From Bradyrhizobium canariense (GTDB lineage Bacteria; Pseudomonadota; Alphaproteobacteria; Rhizobiales; Xanthobacteraceae), in NCBI RefSeq assembly GCF_900105125.1, contig NZ_LT629750.1:7405001-7469000 (forward strand): a stretch of DNA of 64,000 nucleotides, read 5' to 3'. Positions 1 through 8,964 of this stretch are shown one piece after another. How positions within the stretch are numbered: position 1 is the stretch's first letter; each line of letters opens with the position of its first letter. Made by a program: the position numbers and the translations under genes. The notes beneath the pieces are model-generated. The model made no database searches, was not told where the DNA came from, and worked only from the letters and a program-made list of their open reading frames with translations.

Positions 1-330
1 GCGCAGTTCATGACGACCTACGATATGATTCTGTCGCCGACCACTGCGTTGGGTCCGTTCATGGTCGGCACCATGGGCCCCGAATACGCAGATGACATTG
101 CCGGTACTTTGCGGCGCCGGGCGTCCGCCTTCACCGCGCTCGCCAACATGACCGGACAGCCGGCGATGTCGGTGCCGCTATTCTGGGACGCCGCCAACAT
201 GCCGGTCGGCGTGCAGTTCTGGGGCCGCTTCGCCGAAGAGGCGACACTGTTTCAACTCGCCGGCCAGCTGGAGCGCGCGCGCCCGTGGTTCAAGCGGTTG
301 CCGTCAATGACGCTGGAGGCCGCACGATGA
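1..330 (+). CDS. Amidase (amidase-signature family), C-terminal fragment cut by window edge
   Basis: The reading frame is already open at base 1, so only the last roughly 109 residues are visible and the Lys-Ser-Ser catalytic triad lies outside the window. What is seen is the conserved end of amidase-signature enzymes: YDMILSPTTALGP, then a segment reading FTALANMTGQPAMSVPL, then MPVGVQFWGR. The family hydrolyses amide bonds. The stop codon overlaps the ATG of the following ABC ATPase gene (ATGA), so the amidase is co-translated with a nitrate/sulfonate/taurine-type importer and may act on what that importer brings in. The substrate cannot be told. Confidence 0.9.
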   Translation, partial: AQFMTTYDMILSPTTALGPFMVGTMGPEYADDIAGTLRRRASAFTALANMTGQPAMSVPLFWDAANMPVGVQFWGRFAEEATLFQLAGQLERARPWFKRLPSMTLEAAR

Positions 331-1130
331 CGGCAACGGCAGGCTATCTCAGTATTCGCGACGTAAACAAGGTCTATGGCGGACAGCACGGCGAGACCAC
401 CACGGCACTGAAGAGTATCTCGCTCGAGGTGAAGCAGGGCGAATTTCTCGCCATCCTCGGCCCGTCCGGTTGCGGCAAGTCGACCTTGCTGCAGATCGTC
501 GCCGGCCTGATCGACGGCACCGCCGGCGAGGTGGTGCTGAACGGCAGCCCGGTGACGGCTCCGCCGCCTGAAATGGTCTATCTGTTCCAGCAATACAGCA
601 AGTCGCTGCTGCCCTGGCGCACGGTGGAGCAGAACGTCGCGCTGGTGTTCGAATCGAAGGGCATGAAGAAGCGCGACATCGCCGCGCGCTGCGGCGAATA
701 TCTCGGCATGGTCGGACTGGCCAGCTTCCGAAAACACTATCCGTGGCAGCTTTCCGGCGGCATGCAGCAGCGCGTCGCCATTGCCCGCGCGCTCGCCGCG
801 CAGCCGCGCGTGCTGCTGCTCGACGAACCGTTCAGCGCGGTCGATGCGTTGACCCGGATCGAATTGCAATCGCTGGTGCTCGACCTGTGGGCGCGCCAGG
901 GCCTGACCATTCTGCTGATCACCCACGACGTCGACGAGGCCGTGTTCATGGCCGACCGCATCGCCGTGCTGTCGTCGCGCCCGTCCACCGTGGAGATGGT
1001 GGTGGATACCGAGCTGCCGCGGCCGCGTGACGCCATGGGCACGCGCGAACTGCCGCGCTTCCTGCAGCTGCGCCACGAGCTGGTCACGCATCTGCTGCAA
1101 CGCCAGAATGCGGGGCGCGTCGATGCCTGA
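327..1130 (+). CDS. ABC transporter ATPase, nitrate/sulfonate/taurine type
   Basis: A 267-residue nucleotide-binding subunit that energises uptake at the inner membrane. Walker A GPSGCGKST is near residues 45-53, the Q-loop LFQQYS near 87-92, the signature LSGGMQQ near 142-148, and Walker B LLLDEP near 163-168, followed by the switch histidine in LLITHD. Its length and the PPEMVYLFQQ region fit the SsuB/TauB/NrtD group. The ATG at 327 overlaps the amidase stop, and the 3' end overlaps the next permease start at 1123. An upstream in-frame start at 285 would lie inside the amidase and lacks support. Family assignment is firm, substrate unknown. Confidence 0.92.
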   Translation: MTATAGYLSIRDVNKVYGGQHGETTTALKSISLEVKQGEFLAILGPSGCGKSTLLQIVAGLIDGTAGEVVLNGSPVTAPPPEMVYLFQQYSKSLLPWRTVEQNVALVFESKGMKKRDIAARCGEYLGMVGLASFRKHYPWQLSGGMQQRVAIARALAAQPRVLLLDEPFSAVDALTRIELQSLVLDLWARQGLTILLITHDVDEAVFMADRIAVLSSRPSTVEMVVDTELPRPRDAMGTRELPRFLQLRHELVTHLLQRQNAGRVDA

Positions 1131-1878
1131 ACTCGGCCGCAAGGGATTCGGGCTGCTGTCGATCCTCGGCATGCTGCTGCTGTGGGAGCTGATCTGCCGC
1201 GCCGGGCTGGTCAACCTGTCGCTGCTGCCGCCGCCGTCGCAGATCGCGCCGGCTCTGTGGAAGATCCTCGCGTCAGGCAGCTTCCTGGTGCCGCTCGGCC
1301 AGACCCTGGGCATGCTGCTGATCGGCTACACCATCGCCTGCGTGGCCGGCGTCGCGCTCGGCCTGCTGATGGGCTGCAGCGACTATCTCTACGGCCTGCT
1401 TGAGCCGCTGGTCGAGGTAATCCGGCCGATCCCGAAACCGGCGCTGATTCCAGCGATGGTGGTGTTCCTCGGTATCGGCGCCGGTATGAAGATCACCATG
1501 GTGGCGGTGGCGGCGTTGTTTCCGGTGTTGATCAACACGCTGCAGGGCGTCCGCGGCGTCGATCCGGTGCTGCTCGCGACCGCGCGCACGCTCGGTTGCT
1601 CGCGCTTAGAAACTATCCGCAAGATCATTCTGCCGGCGTCGTTGCCGATGATTCTCACAGGCATGCGCGTCAGCCTCAGCATGGGCCTCGTGCTGGTGAT
1701 CCTCGCCGAGATGCTGGCCGCCGAAAGCGGCATCGGCTTCCTGATTCTGGACCTGCAGCGCTCGTTCCAGGTGCGGCCGATGTATGCCTGGATCGCGATC
1801 CTGGCGGTCGTCGGCCTGCTGCTGAATGTGCTGTTCGAAATGGTGGAAGACCGCGCCGTGCCGTGGCGCGCGAAATGA
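1123..1878 (+). CDS. ABC transporter permease (SsuC/TauC type), first of two
   Basis: A 251-residue inner-membrane permease with about six hydrophobic segments and the EAA-type loop around ARTLGCSRLETIRKIILPASLP, which docks on the ATPase. The ATG at 1123 overlaps the ATPase gene by 8 nt, and the protein then begins MPELGRKGF. The frame extends upstream to 1027, but that part is shadow coding inside the ATPase. A second, clearly different permease follows at 2880, so this importer probably has a heterodimeric membrane channel, whereas this family usually uses a homodimer. Confidence 0.92.
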   Translation: MPELGRKGFGLLSILGMLLLWELICRAGLVNLSLLPPPSQIAPALWKILASGSFLVPLGQTLGMLLIGYTIACVAGVALGLLMGCSDYLYGLLEPLVEVIRPIPKPALIPAMVVFLGIGAGMKITMVAVAALFPVLINTLQGVRGVDPVLLATARTLGCSRLETIRKIILPASLPMILTGMRVSLSMGLVLVILAEMLAAESGIGFLILDLQRSFQVRPMYAWIAILAVVGLLLNVLFEMVEDRAVPWRAK

Positions 1879-1926
1879 GCGCATGACGTTTTCGCGCAGT
1901 GATCGATATCTCAAAGGAGGGTTTGC

Positions 1927-2883
1927 ATGTTTTCAATGAAACATTTCAGCCGCGTCGTGCTGACTGCCGCCTTCGCGGCCCTCGCGACGGCTGCATCCGC
2001 GCAGACCGTCCGCGTCAACTACATCCCGATCACTGACGTGACGCCTTTGTTCGTCGCCATCGACAAGGGTTACTTCGCGGCCGAGGGCCTGACCATCGTG
2101 CCGACGCCGTCGACCGGGGGTGCCGCCGGCGTGCCAGGCCTGATGGCCGGCGCGTTCGATGTGATGTACGGCAATGTAGTCTCCACCATGCTGGCGCAGC
2201 AGCAGGGTTTCAAACTGGAGGTCATCGCCGCCGGCACCAAGCAGTTCGATAATCCGGTCAATACCAACGGTCTGGTGGCTCGGCAGGGCGATTCGATCAA
2301 GACCGGCAAGGATCTTGAAGGCAAGACCGTCGCGGTCAATACCCGCAACGGCATCATCTGGCTGTTCGCGCGCGCCTGGATCGCCAAGAGCGGCGGCGAC
2401 CCCAGCAAGGTGACCTTCAAGGAAGTGCCGTTCCCGCAGATGCTCGACGCGTTGCGCGGCAAGCAGATCGACGCCGCCTTCATGGTCAACCCGTTCTTCA
2501 ACGCGGCGGTGACCGACGCCAAGGATTTCCAGCTCGTCGCCGCGCCCTATCGCGAGGTGCAGCCGGACGTCGAGGTCGGACATTACATTTCTACCCAGGA
2601 CTACTTCGCCAAGAACAAGGAGACGCTGGCCAAGTATGGTCGCGCCTTTCGCAAGGGGGTGCAGTGGTACAACGCCAATCTTAGGGATCCTGATCTGGTG
2701 CGTATCATCTCGGGCTTCACCAAGATGCAGCCCGAACTGGTGGCGAAACTGGATCTGCAGCGGCTGCCCGAGGTGGTCAATCTCGGTTCGGTGGCAACCA
2801 CCGTCAAGCTGATGAAGGATAACGGGATGATCACCGGCGATATCGATCTCGCCGCCATGACCGATCCGGATGCGCTGAAATGA
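1927..2883 (+). CDS. ABC transporter substrate-binding protein (NMT1/SsuA-like)
   Basis: A 318-residue periplasmic binding protein. The ATG at 1927 follows a strong Shine-Dalgarno AAAGGAGG. The N-terminus is a Sec signal peptide ending ATAASAQ, with cleavage expected near residue 26. The mature part reads TVRVNYIPITDVTPLFVAIDKGYFAAEGL, the usual opening of NMT1/SsuA-like proteins that bind pyrimidine precursors, sulfonates, taurine or nitrate. The stop overlaps the ATG of the second permease by 4 nt. It sits between the two permease genes of the same importer. The ligand cannot be predicted. Confidence 0.9.
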   Translation: MFSMKHFSRVVLTAAFAALATAASAQTVRVNYIPITDVTPLFVAIDKGYFAAEGLTIVPTPSTGGAAGVPGLMAGAFDVMYGNVVSTMLAQQQGFKLEVIAAGTKQFDNPVNTNGLVARQGDSIKTGKDLEGKTVAVNTRNGIIWLFARAWIAKSGGDPSKVTFKEVPFPQMLDALRGKQIDAAFMVNPFFNAAVTDAKDFQLVAAPYREVQPDVEVGHYISTQDYFAKNKETLAKYGRAFRKGVQWYNANLRDPDLVRIISGFTKMQPELVAKLDLQRLPEVVNLGSVATTVKLMKDNGMITGDIDLAAMTDPDALK

Positions 2884-3716
2884 GCATCACGGCGTCGCTC
2901 ACGCCTGGCGAACTGACGGCGAAAGCACCGGTGCGGCGCAAGCTGTTCGGCGATCTCGCGCGCACCAGGCTGAGCGGCGCCATTCTGATCGCGTTGTTGC
3001 TGCTGCTCTGGGAAGTGTCCGCCGCCCGCGGCTGGATCGTTAGCGACAACTGGCCGCGCTTCAGCGCGGTGCTGGTCGCGGCGTATCGCGGCCTGCTATC
3101 GGGCGAACTCGCAGAAATTCTCGGCGCGACGTTGTACCGGATGCTGGCCGGCTACGCCGTCGGCTGCATTCTCGGCGTGCTGTTCGGTCTGCTCCTTGGC
3201 AGCAACCGCATTCTGGACTGGACGATCCGACCGCTGATCGAGATCCAGCGCACGCTGCCGTCGCCGGCGATCATCCCGCCGCTGATCCTGTTTCTGGGCG
3301 TCGACGATACGCTGAAGATCTTCATCATCATGCTGGCGGTGTTTCCGCCGGTGTTCGTCAACACCTATGGCGGCGTGCGCGGCCTCGACGAGACCCTGCT
3401 GCTGACGGCCAGGACCTTCGGCCTCAGCCGGCTCGACACCCTGCGCAAGATCGTGTTGCCAGCCACGCTGCCGGCGATGACCGCCGGCATGCGGATCGCG
3501 CTGTCATTGGCGCTGATCATGGCGGTCATCGGCGAGATGATTTCCGGCGCCAGCGGCGTCGGCAATTATCTGATGTCGATGCAGTATGCCATGCGCGCAG
3601 ATTCCATGTATGCCGCGGTGATCTGCCTGGCGGCTGCGGGCTATGTTCTCAACCGCATCTTTCTCGTGCTGGAGCGCGCCGTCCTGCACTGGCATCACTC
3701 GACGCGGTTGGAATGA
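2880..3716 (+). CDS. ABC transporter permease (SsuC/TauC type), second of two
   Basis: A 278-residue permease with an N-terminal cytoplasmic stretch of about 33 residues before the first membrane helix. The EAA-like loop is ARTFGLSRLDTLRKIVLPATLP. The start is the ATG overlapping the binding-protein stop (ATGA). It resembles the permease at 1123 in architecture but differs in sequence, consistent with two divergent halves of one channel. It is the last gene of the operon. About 240 nt of non-coding sequence separate it from the convergent IclR gene. Confidence 0.91.
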   Translation: MSITASLTPGELTAKAPVRRKLFGDLARTRLSGAILIALLLLLWEVSAARGWIVSDNWPRFSAVLVAAYRGLLSGELAEILGATLYRMLAGYAVGCILGVLFGLLLGSNRILDWTIRPLIEIQRTLPSPAIIPPLILFLGVDDTLKIFIIMLAVFPPVFVNTYGGVRGLDETLLLTARTFGLSRLDTLRKIVLPATLPAMTAGMRIALSLALIMAVIGEMISGASGVGNYLMSMQYAMRADSMYAAVICLAAAGYVLNRIFLVLERAVLHWHHSTRLE

Positions 3717-3955
3717 ACCTGGGAGCCTTTGGGACAATGGCTTCACCACATCCGCGATGCCGGCATCCGCAGCGCCCTCGAACTAACGGTCCGCGAACTG
3801 GATCAGCTCCGACGAGAGACAGACCGCGTTGGCTCTCCATGTGTAGCAGCGTAGTGCAACCTTCGTATGCGACGAGAACCGCGGATCCACGATCGAAGCG
3901 TTGCGGGGCCAGGCGTGTGTCCCAATGGCAAGGTACTCACGACGTAAGCACGATG

Positions 3956-4741
3956 TCACTTCGCTAGAGAAATGGCCCCTTCGACCGCGTGCGCGGCGCC
4001 GATCAGGGCTTCGGCCACTTCGCTCTCGCGTCGGGGATTGAGCCGGTTGCGGATGGTCGAGAGCGTGATCGCTGCAGCGGGCTGGCCATCTGGCCCCCTG
4101 ATCCAGGCTGAGAGCGATTTCGTACCCTGCACCAGGCCGATGTCGCGCAAGCCATAACCCCGGCGCCGCGCCGCCTGAATCTGTTCGAGCACTATCGGCA
4201 TGGTGGTACGATAGGCTTCGAACCTCACCTGATTGGCGGCGACGATCTTGCGCGCGTCCGGCGCCGGCACCGCGGCAAGAATGGCGACGCCGGCGCTGCT
4301 CACGCCCAATGGACGCCGCGCGCCGACTTCGATCGACAGCACCTGGATCGGATAGGCGCCGATGCGGCGCGCCACGCACAGTGTGTCCAACCCGGTACGC
4401 ACCGTTAGAAACAAGGTATCGCCGAGCTGCTGCGACACCTTCAGCAGATGGGGCTCGGCCGCGACCAGCAGCGGCGTGCGCGATTGCCGGGCCAGCGCCA
4501 ATTCGGGGACCTGTCGGCCGATGGCGTAGCGCCCGCTCTTGTCGTTGCGTTCCACGATGCCTTCCTCGATCAGCACATGCACGATGCGATGCACGGTGGG
4601 GCGGGTGAGGGCCGTGGATTGCACAACCTCCGAAAGCCGCACGCCTTCTTCACGGCCCGCGGCAAGAATACGCAACACAGACAGCGCCCGCCGGATCGCC
4701 TGCGCACCTTGCCGCGGTTCCTGCCTGCCATCACCCGTCAT
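3956..4741 (-). CDS. IclR-family transcriptional regulator
   Basis: A 261-residue regulator. The N-terminal winged helix (residues about 12-70; AIRRALSVLRILAA, then LTRPTVHRIVHVLIEEGIV) precedes an IclR effector-binding domain (DTLFLTVRTGLDTLCVARRIG; RRPLGVSSAGVAILAA). The ATG at 4741 gives the compact N-terminus MTGDGRQEPRQG; the frame runs on to 4816, but that extension would code through the palindrome at 4758-4774. IclR proteins usually bind a palindrome near their own promoter and control an adjacent catabolic or transport operon. The likely targets are its own gene and the rightward genes from 4905 on, possibly also the importer at 327-3716. Confidence 0.9.
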   Translation of the reverse strand: MTGDGRQEPRQGAQAIRRALSVLRILAAGREEGVRLSEVVQSTALTRPTVHRIVHVLIEEGIVERNDKSGRYAIGRQVPELALARQSRTPLLVAAEPHLLKVSQQLGDTLFLTVRTGLDTLCVARRIGAYPIQVLSIEVGARRPLGVSSAGVAILAAVPAPDARKIVAANQVRFEAYRTTMPIVLEQIQAARRRGYGLRDIGLVQGTKSLSAWIRGPDGQPAAAITLSTIRNRLNPRRESEVAEALIGAAHAVEGAISLAK

Positions 4742-4757
4742 TGTGTTGCCTTTGGGC

Positions 4758-4774
4758 TGTCCACATTGTGGACA
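4758..4774. promoter_or_regulatory. Perfect 17-bp palindrome, candidate IclR operator
   Basis: TGTCCACA-T-TGTGGACA is an exact 8+1+8 inverted repeat. It begins 16 bp upstream of the IclR start codon, in the gap between that leftward gene and the rightward Bug remnant. Position, symmetry and length fit an autoregulatory operator. Binding by this IclR protein is inference. Confidence 0.6.
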
Positions 4775-4904
4775 TAAACACCATAATTCCGTCGACACAA
4801 GAAGGGTCGGGAGCAAAGGTTCGCCTTACAGGTGGGCTGCGGCTCGCACCAAAAAATAAGTGGCGGAGAAAAAGGCTCCAGCCACCCGGTTCCGGGAGGA
4901 TGCG

Positions 4905-5213
4905 ATGAGATTTTTCGCGATCGCGTGGGCTGCGGTCACGGCGCTGGTCACCACGCAGGCGGCGGCCCAGCGGTGGCCGCCGCGCATCATCGCCAACAAG
5001 CCTCACACATTATTTGTCGGTGCCAACGGACCGCTGCTGTTCGCCCCTGAAATCGCCAGGCACGACCCCTACAGCTTGAAGCGGGACTTCGTCCCCATCA
5101 CGTCGATCTCGATGGCGCCGCTGGTGCTCGGCTTTATGCGGGGTATCCAGGTCCTGACGGCATTACCGCAAGTAAAGGCGCGGATTACTGGAACAAGTCC
5201 GGCCATGACGTAG
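4905..5213 (+). pseudogene. TctC/Bug-family solute-binding protein, decayed remnant
   Basis: The start is intact: GGGAGGA lies just before the ATG at 4905, and a signal peptide ends TTQAAAQ. The mature protein starts RWPPR as expected, but after about ten residues it jumps to HTLFVGANGPLLF, which in the family lies about 80 residues further on. DFVPITSISMAPLVLG then follows normally and ends where a dispersed repeat begins at about 5129. Only about 100 of the usual 320 residues remain, so the gene is dead. Bug proteins are periplasmic binders of carboxylic acids. It presumably once headed the catabolic operon from 5271. Confidence 0.8.
5129..5210. repeat. Dispersed imperfect-palindrome repeat of Bradyrhizobium type
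   Basis: The bottom strand reads VMAGLVPVIRAF, then TWIPRIKP, the signature spurious translation of a short palindromic repeat scattered through Bradyrhizobium and Rhodopseudomonas genomes. The ends (top strand GGGGTATCCAGG near 5140, bottom strand of CTGGAACAAGTCCGGCC near 5188) are loosely self-complementary. It interrupts the Bug remnant. No second copy was noticed in this window. Boundaries are approximate. Confidence 0.6.
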
Positions 5214-5270
5214 GGCGCGATGCCAGCCGTTGCCCGGCAACGAGAGCTCAAGAAGCTGCGAGGACTTTGA

Positions 5271-5888
5271 ATGCGGATCGATCCGTCAGATCTCAGCGCC
5301 GAACATGCCTACCGGCTGATCACCGGCATCGTGGTGCCGCGTCCCATCGCTTGGGTAACCAGCGTCTCCGGCAGCGGCGTCGTCAATCTTGCGCCGTTCA
5401 GCGCCTTTACCTTCGTGTCACCGAAGCCGCCGATGCTGGCGATCAGCGTTGGCCGCAAGGCTGGGATCTACAAGGATACCGCGCACAACATTCTCAACAA
5501 CGAAGAGTACGTTGTTCACATCGCCGACAACACGCTGATGACGGCGGTGCACGAAAGTTCTGTCGAACATCCACCCGAAATCAGCGAGGTCGAGGAACTG
5601 AAGCTCAAAACGCTGCCGAGCGAGCGCATCGCCGTGCCGCGACTGGCCGCGGCTCCGATCGCGATGGAGTGTCGCTTCCGGCAATGCCTCGAATTCGGCG
5701 ATACCCGCAGCCGGCTGATCGTCGGCGAGGTGCTGGTGTTCCATATCCGCGACGGTCTCGTGAACAACGGCAAGATCGAGACCGAAGCGCTCGATCCGAT
5801 CGCCCGCATCGGCGGACCCCGTTATGCGCGGCTCGGCGAAATCGTCACCCTGAAATCCGTGTTCCAGACGTCAAAATCACCGTCCTGA
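5271..5888 (+). CDS. Flavin-reductase-like domain protein (DIM6/NTAB family)
   Basis: A 205-residue FMN-binding split-barrel protein. The opening LITGIVVPRPIAWVTSVSGSG and NLAPFSAFTFVSPKPPML are the family FMN-binding segments, and residues about 20-180 form the barrel. Such proteins either feed reduced flavin to a monooxygenase or use bound FMN themselves. No partner oxygenase is encoded in this operon, so it may act with one elsewhere. It is the first intact gene after the Bug remnant, and the MFS gene follows after 26 nt. The ATG at 5271 was chosen because the protein begins directly with the family N-terminus. Confidence 0.85.
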   Translation: MRIDPSDLSAEHAYRLITGIVVPRPIAWVTSVSGSGVVNLAPFSAFTFVSPKPPMLAISVGRKAGIYKDTAHNILNNEEYVVHIADNTLMTAVHESSVEHPPEISEVEELKLKTLPSERIAVPRLAAAPIAMECRFRQCLEFGDTRSRLIVGEVLVFHIRDGLVNNGKIETEALDPIARIGGPRYARLGEIVTLKSVFQTSKSPS

Positions 5889-5914
5889 AAAATCTCCAGG
5901 GAAACGATGCGCCC

Positions 5915-7246
5915 ATGACCCGACCGACCATGACGATGATATCGCCCGACGCATCCGGTTATACGCGCGGCGAACGCGCCGCCATCATTTTCTCCTGTAT
6001 GCTCGGCTTCGCGCTCGATCTTTACGACGTGCTGATCATGCCGTTCCTCATGGGCTCGATCCAGAAGTCGCTTCAGATATCGCTGGCGCAGGTAGCGAGC
6101 GTCACGAGCCTGACCCTGATCGGCTCGGTGATCGGCGGCGCGCTGTTCGGCTGGCTTGGCGATCGCATGGGCCGCAAGCAGGCGCTGCAATTGACCTTGG
6201 GTGTATTCGCCGCCGGCTCGATCGCCTCGGCGTTCGCGTGGGATCACTGGAGCCTTGCGGTGCTTCGCTTCATCACCGGCATCGGCCTCGGCGGCGAGTG
6301 GGGCGCCGGCATGGTGCTGTTCAATGAGGCCTGGAACAAGGAGCGGCGCGGGCTCGGCAGCGCGTTCATTCAGGGCAGCGCGGTGATCGCGAGCGCCAGT
6401 GCGTCGATCGTCGGCGTCTGGGCCACCACGTCGTTCAGCCTCGAATGGGGCTGGCGGATCGCGCTGCTCACCGGCGGCACGCCGATTCTGCTGATGATCT
6501 TCATCCGCCTGTTCATGCCGGAATCGAAAGCCTGGCTGCAGTTCGACCGTCAGCGCGTGAGCGGGCTGGTTCCGGCCGCGGCCAAAACCACTAACACGCT
6601 GGTGGCGATGTTCCGGGGCCGGCTGTTCGCGGTATCGATCGTGTGCCTGGTCTGGATGATGGCTTACATGTTCTGCTACTACGGCGTCGTGGTGTTCATG
6701 CCGACGCTGATGCAGCGCTCACTCGACACGCCGCCGGAAATCGTCCGCAATATTTCCATTATCGCCTCGGTGGTCGGCGGGCTCTCGTATCTCAGCATGG
6801 GCGCGCTCAACGACGCGTTAGGCCGCAGATACGGCGCGCTGGTGCCGGGCCTCGCCTGGGGCGCCATGGCCTGCGGTCTCTATCTCTTCGCGCATGATAA
6901 ATATCAGGGCAGCATCGTCGGCTTCCCGATGTTCTGGACCTACATCGCGTTCGTGATCGGCAACTCGGCGCTCGGCGTCGTCGGCACCTGGCTGTCGGAG
7001 ATCTATCCGATCGAGGTGCGCGCCACCGCGGTGTCGGTCGTCTACATGGCCGGCCGCGGCATCGGCAGCTTTGCACCGGTGGTGGTGCCGATCGCGGCGG
7101 CCGCGTTCGGCGGTGAACTCGCCATGGGCATGATGGTGGTGGCGCCCGCCATCGTGTTGTTCCTGGCCATGACGCTGTCGCTGCCAGAAACCCGCAGGCG
7201 CACAGCGACTGACGCAAAACCTTTACCTCACCAGCATGCCGTCTGA
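5915..7246 (+). CDS. MFS transporter, metabolite:proton symporter type
   Basis: A 443-residue carrier with about twelve hydrophobic segments. The MFS motif GWLGDRMGRKQ lies between helices 2 and 3, and FITGIGLGGEWGAG lies in helix 4, as in the aromatic-acid and sialate/lactate proton-symporter groups. The frame is open back to 5267, but that part is a shadow of the flavin-reductase gene. The ATG at 5915 gives MTRPTMTMISPD followed by the first helix. Its position among catabolic genes suggests uptake of the operon substrate, perhaps replacing the lost Bug-type system. Specificity is unknown. Confidence 0.9.
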   Translation: MTRPTMTMISPDASGYTRGERAAIIFSCMLGFALDLYDVLIMPFLMGSIQKSLQISLAQVASVTSLTLIGSVIGGALFGWLGDRMGRKQALQLTLGVFAAGSIASAFAWDHWSLAVLRFITGIGLGGEWGAGMVLFNEAWNKERRGLGSAFIQGSAVIASASASIVGVWATTSFSLEWGWRIALLTGGTPILLMIFIRLFMPESKAWLQFDRQRVSGLVPAAAKTTNTLVAMFRGRLFAVSIVCLVWMMAYMFCYYGVVVFMPTLMQRSLDTPPEIVRNISIIASVVGGLSYLSMGALNDALGRRYGALVPGLAWGAMACGLYLFAHDKYQGSIVGFPMFWTYIAFVIGNSALGVVGTWLSEIYPIEVRATAVSVVYMAGRGIGSFAPVVVPIAAAAFGGELAMGMMVVAPAIVLFLAMTLSLPETRRRTATDAKPLPHQHAV

Positions 7247-7273
7247 CGCGGCGATGATCCGGAGATTTGTCTG

Positions 7274-8134
7274 ATGCGCCTTTTGAGTTATCTCGTGAAC
7301 GGAACGCCGTGCTACGGCGTGGTCGCCGGTGGCGGCGTGGTCGATCTGACGAGGCGGATAGGATCGACGTTCCCCGATTTGCGTAGGCTCATCGCCGGCG
7401 ACGGACTTGACGTCGCGCGCGCTGCCATCGCCGGGCAAAAGCCCGACCATGCGCTTGACGGCCTCGTGCTGGTTCCGCCGGTCCCGGCACCGGAAAAGCT
7501 CTGGTGTATCGGCGTCAACTACAACGACCGCAACGCCGAGTACAAGGACAATTCGGAGCTGCCGAAATATCCCAGCCTGTTCGTTCGCAACGCCTCCTCG
7601 GTGGTCGGGTCGGGACAGCCGATCGAAAAGCCCAAGGTCTCCGAGCAATTCGACTACGAAGGCGAACTCGTCATCGTCATCGGCAAGGAGGGCCGCCATA
7701 TTCCGCGCGAGCAGGCGTGGGACCACATCTTCGGCATGACGCTGTGCAATGAAGGCAGCGTGCGCGACTGGCTGCACCACGGCAAGTTCAACGTGACGCA
7801 GGGCAAGAATTTCGACCGCTCGGGCAGTGTCGGTCCGTGGATCGTCACCGCGGACGAATGCAATCCGCGCGCGCCGCACGACATCCTGACCCGCGTCAAC
7901 GGCGAATTGCGCCAACAGGATTCCACCGAGCGGCTGATGTTCCCGTTTGATTTTCTGATCGCCTACCTCTCCACCTTTGCCACCCTGAAACCCGGCGATG
8001 TAATCGTGACCGGCACGCCCACCGGCGCCGGCGCTCGGTTCGATCCGCCGCGCTGGCTGAAGCCAGGCGATGTGGTCGAAGTGGAGTCCTCCAAGATCGG
8101 TATCCTTCGCAACACCGTCGTCGCCGAGAAGTAA
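7274..8134 (+). CDS. Fumarylacetoacetate hydrolase family protein
   Basis: A 286-residue protein. An N-terminal domain of about 65 residues precedes the FAH fold, which begins [16 protein letters not shown]. Metal-ligand acidic residues are present in [13 protein letters not shown] and in the GKNFDRSG region. The family includes C-C hydrolases, oxaloacetate and oxalocrotonate decarboxylases, and ureidoglycolate lyase-like enzymes. Beside an HpaH-type hydratase the most natural role is cleavage or decarboxylation of a 2-oxo-dienoate in a lower aromatic pathway. A GGAGA element precedes the ATG, and 5 nt separate it from the next gene. Confidence 0.9.
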   Translation: MRLLSYLVNGTPCYGVVAGGGVVDLTRRIGSTFPDLRRLIAGDGLDVARAAIAGQKPDHALDGLVLVPPVPAPEKLWCIGVNYNDRNAEYKDNSELPKYPSLFVRNASSVVGSGQPIEKPKVSEQFDYEGELVIVIGKEGRHIPREQAWDHIFGMTLCNEGSVRDWLHHGKFNVTQGKNFDRSGSVGPWIVTADECNPRAPHDILTRVNGELRQQDSTERLMFPFDFLIAYLSTFATLKPGDVIVTGTPTGAGARFDPPRWLKPGDVVEVESSKIGILRNTVVAEK

Positions 8135-8139
8135 CCATC

Positions 8140-8943
8140 ATGCTCGACCAGCCCACCATCGACCGTCTTGCGCAACGCCTCAACGAGGCCGAACGCACCA
8201 AATCCCTCATTCGCGCATTTACACTTGAGTATCCAGGCCTGACCATCGAGGACGCCTATGCGATCCAGCGCGCCTGGACCAGGCTGCAGCTCGCAAACGG
8301 GCGCGTCATCAAGGGACACAAGATCGGACTGACGTCGAAGGCGATGCAAAGCGCCGTGGGCATTTCAGAGCCGGACTACGGCGTGCTGTTCCGGGACATG
8401 TTTTATCCGGACGCCAGCCCGATCCCGTTCGACCGCTTCCATGCGCCCCGCATCGAGGTCGAACTGGCGTTCGTGCTGAAGACCGCGCTGAAGGGCCCGG
8501 ACTGCACGCTGTTCGACGTGCTCAACGCCACCGATTACGTCACGCCAGCGCTGGAAATTCTCGAAACCCGCATGCATCGCATCGATCCGGAGACCAAGGC
8601 CGCCCGCAAGGTGATGGACACGATTTCCGACAACGCGGCGAATGCGGCGCTGGTGATCGGCGGCCGGCCATTCCGGCCGCTGGATGTGGATCTGCGCTGG
8701 ATCGGTGCGTTGTTGTTCCGCAACGGCCAGATCGAGGAGACCGGCATCGCCGCCGGCGTTCTCAACCATCCCGCCCACGGGGTGGCGTGGCTTGCCAATC
8801 GCCTGACCCCGCACGGCGAGCACCTCGCTGCGGGCGAAGTTGTGCTGGCGGGCTCGTTCACGCGCCCGGTCGATATCAGGAAGAGCGACACCTTCCAGGC
8901 CGATTACGGCCCGTTCGGCTCGGTGTCCTGCCAGTTCGTCTGA
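8140..8943 (+). CDS. 2-oxo-hepta-3-ene-1,7-dioate / 2-keto-4-pentenoate hydratase family (HpaH-like)
   Basis: A 267-residue member of the hydratase/decarboxylase branch of the FAH superfamily. It shows [17 protein letters not shown], the substrate-loop hallmark, and [11 protein letters not shown] with the two glutamate metal ligands. Known members add water to 2-oxo-4-enoates after meta-cleavage of aromatic rings, with divalent metal, in the cytoplasm. Pairing with the FAH-family gene 5 nt upstream is the arrangement seen in homoprotocatechuate, catechol and aminophenol lower pathways. Family call is strong, exact substrate inferred. Confidence 0.9.
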   Translation: MLDQPTIDRLAQRLNEAERTKSLIRAFTLEYPGLTIEDAYAIQRAWTRLQLANGRVIKGHKIGLTSKAMQSAVGISEPDYGVLFRDMFYPDASPIPFDRFHAPRIEVELAFVLKTALKGPDCTLFDVLNATDYVTPALEILETRMHRIDPETKAARKVMDTISDNAANAALVIGGRPFRPLDVDLRWIGALLFRNGQIEETGIAAGVLNHPAHGVAWLANRLTPHGEHLAAGEVVLAGSFTRPVDIRKSDTFQADYGPFGSVSCQFV

Positions 8944-8964
8944 CATCAAATAAGGAAAGCAGCC

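Noticed and set aside
252..1313. 353-codon bottom-strand frame opposite the first ABC ATPase
   Set aside because: The ATPase has all catalytic motifs; this frame is Arg/His-rich shadow sequence.
5069..5251. 60-codon bottom-strand frame containing MAGLVPVIRAF
   Set aside because: This is the known spurious translation of a dispersed palindromic repeat, so it is reported as a repeat and not a gene.
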